From Tanypteryx hageni (Eukaryota > Arthropoda > Insecta > Odonata > Petaluridae): a stretch of DNA of 64,000 bases. Positions 23,640-33,760 of this stretch are shown here, one piece after another (the stretch's first letter is position 1; every line of letters begins with the position of its first letter). Under the pieces are notes generated by a model. The model did no database searches. It worked only from the letters and a program-made list of their open reading frames with translations, and was not told the origin of the DNA. Location: positions 22,104,880 to 22,168,879 of the forward strand of contig CM054114.1 of the NCBI GenBank assembly GCA_028673005.1, in the 5' to 3' direction. The translations under genes were made by a program, and so were the position numbers.

Positions 23640-25433
23640 AACAGTTGCATCACGAAATGTCCGAGAGTTCTGCACAGGAGTGCCAACGCAAACGGACGGA
23701 ATCTCTCCTCCTCGGGCAACTGTCAACCGTTTTTGTTTTTTCCGATGAGCGCCATATTTTCGCCCCGTCAGAACGGAAATTTCGCGTTGAGGGGGAAGTG
23801 GAAGCCGCAGCATGCATATTTAGTGTTTCGATTCCGCCGGCACGTCCATCGGTTCAGCAGAACGAATTAATGGCTCTCCACCACCTCCTCATCGCCGCTT
23901 GTCAGCTTGACGTGAAGGGGAAAAGGACAAAGGTCAAAAGGGATTATTGCCAAATCGTAAGGTTGGCAGCGCCTCGAAATGGGGCGACACCAACTCCCTA
24001 ACATCGCATTCGTACGAGTTAAAAATTCACGAGTGCCGCAGCAATGACGCATTCATCAACATTTTACCCTATATAAAGTGTTTTTAGGAAGCCGCGATCC
24101 CAATCGCTCTCCCGCACATTGCCAAGATACACCATATACAGCCGTTTTAGGGAGAAAGGGTAAAAAATGCCGTAAAAATTGCCAAAATCAACCAAGAACC
24201 TGTCTTATTGCCACATAGATGTCTCATTGCCACATCGGTGTCTCTGGGATGTCTTTACCTCTGTCTCTTTGAGAATGGATTAGCTCGGTGGAATATACAT
24301 CTGCTCGGATTTCGTCGGCTACATTTGGCAACGTCGCGCGGAGTGTGTGTATTGAATGAAGGTGGTTGCAGAGGGAAAGAGAATGTTGGAATGGGGGTTG
24401 GAGAGGGAGAGGGGTGCGAGACAGAGGGAGAGAGGACAATAGGAGGGGGAGAATGGAGAGAGAGGGAGAGAGGAAGAGAGAGAGGGGGAGGGAGATAGGG
24501 AGTGGTAAAAACGCTCTGCTCGTTCGGCGATAACCAATTCCTATTGACATACTCCCATCACGCACCGTTACATTTTTTTATCCGAAAGTGCACGTGTGTG
24601 TCCTTCGCTCGCGGCTACGACGTGCATTCCGAAAACGTCGACTGTGTAAACGATAGGCAATCGCTCCGTAAATGTGGTTGGGGTGAATCTTGGTCACCGA
24701 AAGAGCTCTCTCTGGCGGCGGTTCGATATATCGGTTGATTCTCAAGCGATCCGACGATCTACGCGCAGGAGAGGATCTTCCACGTTTCTGTTTAATCCGA
24801 CATCCAAAGGATTTGGCGGAGAATAATGGAGACACTACTATACCCCATCGTTTTCTTAATTTTGCATTGTTGGATCAGAGATCAAGGATGGATGGCGGTT
24901 GAAAATTAATATTTCATTTGGTTTCAAAATTTGTCCGCCCAGATAACAAGATCTCATTTAACAAGAAAGGGAATTCATTTTTTTGATAAGATGAATTTCC
25001 TTAATCAGTAATTATGCAGTGCCATCCCATTTAATGTTTTTACCTAATATCGTTAAAACCAGTTCTAAAATAAATTGCTTACTGAGAACAAATAGATAAT
25101 CGGAATTTTTCTTTGTCGATGACAAATGATAATATAAATGCGCATTGTAGGTTTCGAATTCGATCAAAGACTCGGTCTCAGTCGTTTCGCACAGCAAATA
25201 AACATTTACCACATGCGATAAGACAGGATTATAGAGACATGTATACGTTCAGGGTGTTGACATTTTGCAATGGAATGCCGCGACATACGCTGCCTATGCC
25301 TTGCAGATTAATGACGCAAGTTTACATTAAATCATGGCTCATTAATTATTTTACATTAAATTTCCTGTCGATCAGCTAACCAAAATTCATCCATATAAAT
25401 ATTTATGCATGAAAGGTGCAGCATGATTTGATA
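23640..25433. other. Non-coding stretch
   Basis: No gene recognised. GA-rich microsatellite DNA lies at about 24400-24500. The frames at 23586-24001, 24502-24738 and 25113-25379 have no known motif. Confidence 0.5.
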
Positions 25434-26213
25434 TCATTCTATATAGACGTTTCTTACTGAGGAGGAGGAGGATATAATATATAGGAGGATACTAATGTTT
25501 AGGCACTTCCAGATAAGTTGGAGATTCGAAATTTTTTTCTTAGGTAGTATTTTGTGCAAAACCGACTAAAAAAACGAAAATCTTGAAAAAGTGCAACAAT
25601 GCGGACGCTAAAAATTTGCGATTGTTTAAACAAATTTTCAAGGTTTATGTATTTTCGCATGTGCTACGGAGTTGAAATTTTTTTTATAAGTAGAATTCTT
25701 AAAAAAACGAAATAGGGATTATACAAAGTTTGATATTTTAATTTGTTTGGCAGTTAAAAATTCTTAAAATTTAAACAAATAGATAACTGTTTAGACATAA
25801 CGGAATGAGCTAGGAAGCTGAAATTTTCAACTTATGTACAGAGTAGTTCATTTGCACAAATAAACATTTAAATCTCTCTATAAACATATTGCGTCGGCCG
25901 TTAAAAATGTTTAAAATTTAAGTAATTGGAAAAATATTATTTCACTTCTAGAAGTACTACCTACAACTTTAAAATTTGGCAGAATTGTGTAGCATTAGTA
26001 CCCCATAATGGAGAATGTATAAAATTCTTAAAATTGGAAAGTTTTGGGATTGTTTTAATCTTTTGTTTTTACATAAGGGAAAATAGAAAATCGCTGCAGG
26101 GGCGAAATCTTTAGAATTAAAAATATATTTACAATGGTGAAATATCTCTCTGAAAATGAATGTTTTTCCAAGGTGAGATGAAATGCTTGCAGTATGCAAG
26201 CACCTTCTACTAG
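25434..26213 (+). mobile_element. Non-autonomous Helitron, copy 2
   Basis: The start is A|TC (25433|25434) with ATTCTATATAGACGTTTCTT, matching copy 1. The end is the hairpin GCTTGCAGTATGCAAGC (26185-26201), eight bases, then CTAG (26210-26213) and T. The 780-bp length and order agree with copy 1 at 3188, but it has only one 5' end. It has no reading frame for a Rep/helicase. Confidence 0.82.
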
Positions 26214-26219
26214 TGTGTG

Positions 26220-26220
<1 letters not shown>

Positions 26221-26282
<62 letters not shown>

Positions 26283-26518
26283 ATGTCAACAAGGTGTTGG
26301 GATGAGTTCTCTCTCTGTAGCTGAAGAAGGAGTAGTTCCGAAAGCTTTACGTTTGTGATGTTTCTGTGTTTTTGTGTTATTTTACGTGTGTCGCTTCGAC
26401 ATCCCCGGGGCCTCGCCAACCTGAAGTCGTCTGATTGGTGAGTGTTCACTGGGTTTCCTCATCCCAACACCTTGTTGACATCCATATATTCATTTTACCT
26501 TTCCTTTTCCGTAAGCTG

Positions 26519-26582
<64 letters not shown>

Positions 26583-26593
26583 GTGTGTGTGTG
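26221..26593. repeat. Two AT microsatellites with a TG run
   Basis: Pure alternating AT covers about 26227-26280 and 26521-26577, with TG runs at 26214-26222 and 26581-26593. The two AT blocks flank the inverted-repeat element at 26281-26483 and may be one array split by that insertion. Confidence 0.9.
26281..26483. mobile_element. Small element with perfect 26-bp inverted ends between AT arrays
   Basis: Bases 26281-26306 are the exact reverse complement of 26458-26483, and pairing continues a few bases into the flanking AT. The 203-bp unit contains CTGAAGA (26321-26327) and GAAA (26340-26343), separated by GGA...TCC. This is the same arrangement as in the palindrome at 29874. It may be a TA-targeted MITE or a fold-back end of a Penelope-like element. 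Confidence 0.6.
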
Positions 26594-27014
26594 TAAATTT
26601 CACTCATAGTTCAAGATTAACTCATTAAAGACGACGAATGTGGTAAAACTTACGCGGAATCTGATAAGAGCAGTTTTTATTTTATTGGTTTTACATACGG
26701 TAAAATTAACTGTTGATGAGACGGTTTATCGTATCGAAAAGGATGGCGGGGAAAGAACAGCGTGGGATGATATGTAGTCGAATGTCAGACAAAATAGAAT
26801 TTCGGCTACCTACCTAGAAATCTGATAGGTGGGGTACCTTGGAAACAGGACATGAGAAACTATTAGAGAGATTCAGTAGGCGGTGATGACGAAATACGGA
26901 GGATATCCTTGTAAAGCGAAGACGACGCCGTGTTTGCACGAAGGAAATAGAGAGAAGAGATTGGTAAGAATTCTTAATTGGTAGAGAGAGAAAAAAGAGA
27001 GAGGGGGGAGAGAG
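26594..27014. other. Non-coding stretch
   Basis: No gene. The 330-codon minus-strand frame at 26814-27806 is open mainly because it crosses the minisatellite at 27015-27470. Confidence 0.55.
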
Positions 27015-27470
27015 TTGCGCTGTGGGAGAAGTGCTTTGGAGGGAGTGGGAGACGGGAGGGAGTGGGAGACGGGAGGGAGTGGGAGGCGGGAGGGAGGGGG
27101 AGACGGTAGGGAGGGGGAGACGGGAGGGAGGGGGAGACGGGAGGGAGGGGGAGACGGGAGGGAGGGGGAGACGGGAGGGAGGGGGAGACGGGAGGGAGAG
27201 GGAGACGGTAGGGATTGAAACGGGAGGGAGGGAGAGACGGGAGTGAGGGAGAGACGGGAGGGAGTGGGAGACGGGAGGGAGTGGGAGGGAGGGGGAGTCG
27301 GGAGGGAGGGGGAGACTGGAGGGAGGGGGAGACAGGAGGGAGGGATAGACGGGAGGTAGGGGGAGACGGTAGGGCGGGGGAGACGGTAGGGAGGGGGAGA
27401 CGGTAGGGAGGGGGAGACGGGAGGGAGGGAGAGACGGGAGGGAGGAGGAGACGGGATGGAGGAATGTAAG
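27015..27470. repeat. 17-bp G-rich minisatellite
   Basis: Units such as GAGACGGGAGGGAGGGG repeat about every 17 bases for roughly 450 bases, with T and C variants. Closely spaced GGG runs on the plus strand give strong potential for G-quadruplexes. Because 17 is not a multiple of 3, every frame is traversed, giving long Ser/Pro/Leu frames on the minus strand. Confidence 0.92.
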
Positions 27471-28179
27471 ATTGTAGGAAGAGAGGACAAGAGGCAAGAT
27501 GAGATTATTTAGATGAAGTAGAGAGATGAGGGAAACGCATGGAAAGTTGGGATACGATAATGAGCGAATGAAAAAACCTTTAAAAAGATTTCTATCAATA
27601 GAACCTTTATTATAATTGCGGGAAAATGCGAGAATTCTTTGATATATATAATCTAGAGTGACTCGCAGCGAAATATTTGTAAATCGCATATTTTTACGAG
27701 TTATTGAAAATGGTATAAGGAAGCGTAGATTGTGTACAGTAAAAGTTATATTTTTCGTTCCAATTGTTTTTTGTCGAACACTTTCCTTTTTACCATAGAA
27801 ATGCATCCAGCAAAATTTTTCAATATCATTTGTTCAGTGGCTTCTGAAATATAATTTAGATTTTAATTACAAAATTTTCCTTCACGGTCACTGGGGCAAC
27901 ACGCAATTTCTCAAGAACCGCACTCCATCTTCTTCCATTGACGTTTATTATTTTAATGCCTTGAAATATTCCGCTGAACCCTGAGACTCGATAAAAAATG
28001 AACCATATACAAGTAAATAGGCATAAATTTAAGATAATTTTATCATAAATATTAACCGTAAAAGGTAAAAAGGTACTTGAGGTGTTGTTTGAGGTTGGTA
28101 TTTTGTTTCTTCGTTGCCCACCATAGCCCACATTGAAAGAATACTTATTTTAATAGCACATAATAATATAATATAATAT
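27471..28179. other. AT-rich non-coding stretch
   Basis: Nothing recognised; frames are short and compositionally biased. Confidence 0.55.
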
Positions 28180-28945
28180 ATCCGTCCGTCCGTCGTAACT
28201 TTCATCTCCTAAACCACAGGACGGATTTTTAATTTAATTAAGTATGAGTGACCTTTATTAAAATTTATAGCCCAATTGTGATTTTCAACTGAATGCGTCA
28301 ATTAGAACTTCCACTTTACATAATTAATTTAATAACCTTTAACTCGTATCTCGTTAAATGGCATCCGTCAAGCAGCAATGAAATACCGAACGTTTTTCTT
28401 CCTAGCTTTTATATGATGTTTAATGTATAGATTAAAAATGTATTCGGATATAGGACACAATTTACCACAAAGAAGTCCGCGAGACCACATAATTACTAAT
28501 TATAGTTGTGTATATAAAAATTCGAGAAAATCCCGAGCAAAACATCGCATATTTTGTTTACATAGCTCCCTATGACGGTTCTCTCAGCAAACAGCAATTA
28601 AAAATCCATATATTTCTCTCCCATTCTCTAATATGATCTGCGAGGTATAGATTTAAAAATGTATTCGGATAGAGAACAATATTTACTACAAGAAAGTCCG
28701 CTAGGCCAGGTAATCACGAGTAATGGTTTCGGAGATAAAAATTCTAGAAAATTCCGAGCAAAACAACGCATATTTTGTTTAGATCAATCGCTAAGACGGT
28801 TTTCTCAGCAAACAACAATTAATAATCCATATATTTCTCTCCCATTCTATTATATTATATGTGAGGTATAGATTAAAAAATCTAATTGGATAGTGAACAA
28901 CATTTACTACAAGTTAGTTTCGGGGATAAAAATTCAAGAATCACC
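28180..28945 (+). repeat. Dispersed repeat family B, plus-strand copy
   Basis: It starts with CCGTCCGTCCGTCG, then TTTCATCTCCTAAACC, and proceeds in the same order as the minus-strand copy at 19555-20125. From about 28440 it shows two and a half units of about 210 bp. Each unit contains TGTATTCGGATA, a CAAARAAGTCCGC-like phrase, CCGAGCAAAAC, GACGGTT and CCATATATTTCTCTC. No terminal repeats or coding sequence are evident. Confidence 0.65.
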
Positions 28946-29040
28946 TAATCTTTCTATAACATTCCATACCTATTTCTCATTAAAAACCCTTTTGAAATCT
29001 CCGTGTATCCCATTAATGGAGTATACTTTTACATCACGTA

Positions 29041-29240
29041 GTTCTCTTCTTCCGTTCTCCCTTCAACTCTTCCTCCTCCTCTCCACCTCCCCTCCACCTC
29101 TCTCTCTCCCCCTCCTCCTCCTTCCTCTCCTCCCTCTCTCCCTCCTCTCCCCCTCTCTCCCTCCTCTCCTTCCTCTCTCTCTCTCTCCACTCCTACCTTT
29201 CTCCATCATCTCCTCCCTCTTTCCCCCACTCTCCAAAGCG
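29041..29240. repeat. Polypyrimidine (CT) tract
   Basis: About 200 bases are nearly all C and T on the plus strand. The overlapping frames on both strands (28893-29327 and 29063-29380) are composition artefacts. Confidence 0.9.
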
Positions 29241-29582
29241 GCATGCATTACCCTTTCCTTCCCCATGCGCGTTTCATATCCCTGTTCAGACGCCCTTTCC
29301 TCTTCCCTTCTACCCAACTCCTTGTAACTCCTCTTCCCAACACATCCAATTTGCCTCAGCCCTTTAGGATCCCATTCCACTGGAACCCTTCACTTTTCCA
29401 AGATTTGAATCTTTTGTCGCGTATATTTGCGTGGTTTAATTCTCCATTCTCTCCTCGCGTACGCATTAGTCATCTCGCTCCGACGTTAATCTATATCTTT
29501 CCCCTTATTACAATCTTAGGATTAGAGGGTTAGAGTAGAGGAGGATGCTGGGCGGGAGGAATTGGGAGATATAGGTCTTTAT

Positions 29583-29633
29583 TAGGGCGAGACTGAGACT
29601 AAGCAGAGTCTGCTTAGTCTCAATCTCGCCCTA
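29583..29633. repeat. Palindrome, 25-bp arms, 1-base loop
   Basis: Bases 29583-29607 pair with 29609-29633 around G29608 with a single C/A mismatch. It lies about 240 bp left of the large palindrome. Confidence 0.9.
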
Positions 29634-29873
29634 GAAAAGTCTTCTTCCATCTATCCCATTGTCAACAGGAAGAAGGCCACAGAGAATAATAATAAAATAT
29701 AAAAATTATAAAATAAAGTACTGCATAAATGTGGACGTACGCCAGAAGAGGGACCACTTTGTCGGTATGGAGTTATGAACGTAGCCGTATTCTGTGATAA
29801 ATTACGAGTAAAATGAAAATACATCCAACTCCTATGTTGAAAAATAATTTTTTTATTAAATATTAGAGATGAC

Positions 29874-30070
29874 ATGAGAAATTTTTCTCGGGTTACTGCC
29901 CGCGTCATGTCGTCGTTCAGGACCAACGTTTCGGCGTCTGACTTCGACGCCATCTTCAGGGACACTGAGTATCCCTCAGTATCCCTGAAGATGGCGTCGA
30001 AGTCAGACGCCGAAACGTTGGTCCTGAACGACGACATGACGCGGGCAGTAACCCGAGAAAAATTTCTCAT
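29874..30070. repeat. Near-perfect palindrome, 96-bp arms, 5-base loop
   Basis: Bases 29874-29969 are the reverse complement of 29975-30070 except for one C/A mismatch (29963/29981). The loop is TATCC. Because of this the same peptide can be read on both strands (about 29874-30122 plus and the equivalent minus frame); it is not evidence of a gene. Confidence 0.95.
29985..30023 (+). ncRNA. Hammerhead-like core (candidate)
   Basis: The order is CTGAAGA (29985-29991), an unpaired T, GGCGTC (29993-29998) pairing with GACGCC (30006-30011), GAAA (30012-30015), AC pairing with GT around GTTG, then C30023. This resembles the CUGANGA/stem II/GAAA/stem III/GUC order of minimal hammerheads known from Penelope-like elements. 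Against it, there is an extra base before stem II and no clear stem I. The mirror copy is on the minus strand at 29921-29959. Confidence 0.3.
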
Positions 30071-30345
30071 ATTCATTCGCCGGGAAAACTCCAAATCCTT
30101 CTTCATTATAGATGATATTTAAAAACAGTGTTTTGAGAAAATTGAAGCCAAAATAACGACATTACTCAAAGTAAAAAAATTAATTCTACTCGTATTTCAC
30201 TTATGAATATTCTTAATAAACCAAAGAATCGTTCCATGCACTTTTCTACAAATCGTTACATTGTACCCTTTTTCACAAAAATGCTGATGATGAGTCCGAA
30301 ACTAGGATCGACAAAGTGGGGCCTCTTCTGGCGGACGTCCACATT

Positions 30346-31479
30346 AATACCATCTCAAACTAGCATTTTAGGAATTGAAAAGAAATGGAGATTTCTTTGT
30401 GCGGGGAAACTTTGAATAGTTTAAGTACTATACCCGAGGAAAAACCCCTCTGCAGGAAAACACCCACACAATAAGTCTGGCGTGAAAAACCTGTAAAACT
30501 TACTGATAGCAATATTTATAGATTGAGAGAATCATGAAAGATAAGTACTTAAAATGAAATACACATAAACACAGTTATACATAAAAATAATATACAAGTA
30601 CACATTAAGAGGGGGAGGGAGGGAGGGGCAGGGGAGGAGGAGAGATGATGAAGGAGGTAGTGACTGGATTCATGAAGGGCACCATCTAGAACGCCCAGAG
30701 AAAAGTACCTGTTGTTTTCTCGAACGTATTTTTTCCCTTTCAAAATCAACTTCAATTCTTTTTATTTCTGAGCGTTGGTTGGTACGGTTCAAATGTAATT
30801 TTCTTTATTTTTTTGTGCTATGCGTCTCACGCGAAGAGATGTGAAATGTCGGTTTTGTGCTTTCTTTCCCGTCCGTGGTGACACTCGGGTATTTGTAAAT
30901 TATTATCTTTTGAAACTTTTTTCTCCTGCACACGCAGGAGCCACTAAAAGCCGTGAAATTATTTCGAGTTTTCCGCTTTAAAAAATATTTCTTACCACTC
31001 TTCAAAAAGAAATGTTTTTTTATGCGCGAGATAGAGAAAAAAAGGCGCCTTAAGAAAAGTTTTATTCCAATGCAATCTTTTTAATTTCAAGGAAACGAAT
31101 TAATTTCATAATATTCACCTCTCTCATTTGAATACTTTGGTTTTGTGTGTGCTCTTATTGGACAATTAAAAAATATTAATTCCTCTAACATCTCGTGAAA
31201 TCATTCCAGCATCAACTAATCAATAAATCGTTTCAAAAAAATAACTTTCAAAATCAATTTTCGTAAAGTGCGTTATATATATTTTAACATATAAATATCA
31301 TATAAGATGTATACTGCATGGCTTGTACTGCATTTTTTATGAAAGCGTATTTATTTCTGTCGCAACACGTTTGCTGTTAGCGATATTCATTCACGAGAAT
31401 ATCTTTTATTATTATATTATAATTTTATAATAATACGTCGCGTGTTTTTTGAACTGCAGTGGATAAACTGAGGAAGGGA
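30346..31479. other. Non-coding stretch
   Basis: No gene. A short GA-rich block lies at 30609-30645. The frame at 30549-30755 has no motif. Confidence 0.55.
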
Positions 31480-33760
31480 ATGGACCAGTAAACTAGAAAG
31501 GGGAAGGGCGTACGAGGCAAATAGAAATAAGGAAAGTTGTATTTCAATCCGAAACAGAAAAGCAAAAGGTTACGGATAAAATTATCGACAGAAGAGGGAA
31601 GGAGAGCGAAAGAAAATAAAGGGATATGAAGACGTCAGCTTGAAAGAGTGAGCGTGAGAAAAGGATTGAGAGACGCAAAAGATTGAGGGAATCAAGAGAC
31701 TGATGGAAGCAAGAGATTGAGAGAAGCGAGAGATTGAGAGAAGCGAGAGATTGAGGGAAGCAAGAGATTGAGAAAAGCGAGAGATTGAGGGAAGCAAGAG
31801 ATTGAGAAAAGCGAGAGATTGAGGGAAGCAAGGCATTGAGGGAAACAAGAGATTGAGGGAAGCAAGAGATTGAGAGAAGCGAGAGATTGAGAGAAGCGAG
31901 AGATTGAGAAAAGCGAGAGATTGAGGGAAGCAAGAGATTGAGAAAAGCGAGAGATTGAGGGAAGCAAGAGATTGAGAGAAGCGAGAGATTGAGGGAAGCA
32001 AGGCATTGAGGGAAACAAGAGATTGAGGGAAGCAAGAGATTGAGAGAAGCGAGAGATAGAGTGAAGCGAGAGATTGAGAAAAGCGAGAGATTGAGGGAAG
32101 CAAGGCATTGAGGAAGACAAGAGATTGAGGAAAGCAAGAGATTGAGGGAAGCTAGAGCTAGAGGAAAGCAAGAGATTGGGGGAAGAGGCAGAAAGTGTTG
32201 AAAGAAAGACGGTGAGACGGAGGAAGGGCATCTATGAAGCGAGTGTGAGGCAGTCTGGACCAGTCGGCAACGGAGCGTCGGGTATGGAGAGACACAGAGA
32301 CAGAGAGGGGGGAAGGAAGGGAGAGAGAGGAGGAAATAGGAGGGAGAGATAGAGGAGTTAAGGGGGAGGGAGGTAGCAGACCACGAGGGAGGGATGCGGC
32401 ATGGCTGGAGGAAAAGCTCGGAAGGGTGCTGGCACTGGTAGAGAGGGAAAGACGTGGAGAGGGATGAAGGGGAAAGGGAAGGGGTTCCGAGTCGAAGTGA
32501 ATGGGTAAAAAGGGGTCCGTGCGCGGCGAGGGAGGAAGGAACAGAGAGAGAGAGAGAGAGAGAGAGAGTAAGGGAGTAAGGGTAGGGCGTGGTCGAAAAC
32601 GTATACGGATGGGAGGAGGGTAAAACCCCGAAACCTGGCTTCATTCGTAGTTTCGCATGGAATGGGTAAAGGGGTCGATATTGCTCCGGAGGGTCGATTC
32701 CCTTTCGGTTAGAGGGAGGGAGAGAGGGAGTGAGAGGGTGTGAGGAGGGAAGAATAGACGGGGAAAGAGAAGTTTAGGTAGAGGAATGGCAGGGGTGTGA
32801 GGTTGATGGGATGTGGTGTCGGCAAGATTAAGGGGGACGGAAGGGAGAGAAGAGGGATTTATACGGCGGGGAGGAGGGCGACTCGCAAGAACAAGGGGGA
32901 GGGGAAGTGTGGTGCGTGCGCGTGTGGTTTGGAAGATAGATGGTGCTGGAAGCAGCGAGAGTAACTCGAGGGAGAAGAGGCCTAGAGGAAGAGAAGGAAG
33001 TTGGGGAAGGGCGGCGAACTGAGGAGGGAAGGAGGGAGAAGGGGGAGGGGGAGAGAGAGGCGGGGGAGAGAAAGGAGGAGAGGGAGAGAGAGGAGGAGGA
33101 AGAGTTGAGGGGAGAACGGAAGAAGAGAACTACGAGAAAGAAACCCAGAATGGAAGAATGCGCGAAACTGGAAGGGAATAGAGGTGGGGGAAATAAGAAA
33201 GACTGGATGCTATGAAAGCGGCAGGGGAGGAAAGGAAAGAATGCAGAAATGTGACTGAAACAAAGGAATAACGCAGCAAGAGCATGGATGGGAAAAAGTG
33301 ATGAAATTTTCACGCAAAGGAAAAATAGAAAAAGAGAAATTAGGGATAAGAATAGAAATAGAATAGAAAAGCGGGAGAGGATACAATTAATCAGTAAGTA
33401 AGTTATAAAATTTAAAACTCGAGGAACGTTTTAAAAAATCGATTGCGTTATTAGCGGAGAAAATCAAGACAGAAGAAGAATAACTTTAGCGTTGTAGTAC
33501 GACTGGAATTTCTGCAGAGAGAGAGAGAGAGATTGGAAAAGAAGAGAATGCGAGATGAATTGGAGGATGAAATAGATAGGGAGGGAGAGAGAGGGGGAGA
33601 TAGAAAGAGGGGGTAGAGATAGAGGGGGAGGGAGAGATAGAGGGGGAGGGAGAGAGAGAGAGGGGGGGGAGTGAGAGAGAAGGGTTCTCTTAGCGACGAG
33701 GGGAGGAGAAGGTATAGCAGGAGCTGAAGGGATGAAAAGAGTTTCAAAAGTGCAGAAGCC
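31480..33760. repeat. 2.3-kb polypurine domain
   Basis: The plus strand is strongly purine-rich throughout, with GA microsatellites at about 32539-32568, 33518-33530 and 33585-33675 and a 17-bp minisatellite at 31703-32180. Minus-strand frames of up to 366 codons (31544-32644) arise from this composition and are not supported as proteins. Confidence 0.85.
31703..32180. repeat. 17-bp minisatellite with higher-order pattern
   Basis: Units of the type AGATTGAGGGAAGCAAG and AGATTGAGAGAAGCGAG repeat about 28 times. A variant containing AGGCATTGAG recurs at 31831, 32001 and 32103, that is 170 and 102 bases apart, or ten and six units. This shows that blocks of several units were duplicated. Confidence 0.93.

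Larger units (their letters stand above)
29717..30345. mobile_element. Fold-back repeat (family C ends facing outward around a palindrome)
   Basis: The left outer end reads GTGGACGTACGCCAGAAGAG. The right outer end read on the minus strand gives GTGGACGTCCGCCAGAAGAG. Both continue into CACTTTGTCG and then diverge into two subfamilies. The left one matches 47571-47705; the right one matches 43460-43705. Between them is the near-perfect palindrome at 29874-30070. I infer two related elements joined head to head, perhaps a Penelope-like element, whose ends can be inverted. No reverse transcriptase is present. Confidence 0.55.

Noticed and set aside
26814..27806. 330-codon minus-strand proline-rich frame
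   Set aside because: Its openness comes from the G-rich 17-bp minisatellite, with overlapping alternatives in other frames.
29874..30122. Same peptide encoded on both strands, as if conserved
   Set aside because: Fully explained by the near-perfect palindrome; no domain and no independent support.
31544..32644. 366-codon minus-strand frame that looks like a leucine-rich repeat protein
   Set aside because: It is a translation of a 17-bp minisatellite. All three frames are open with the same Ser/Leu/Asn pattern, and there is no LRR spacing.
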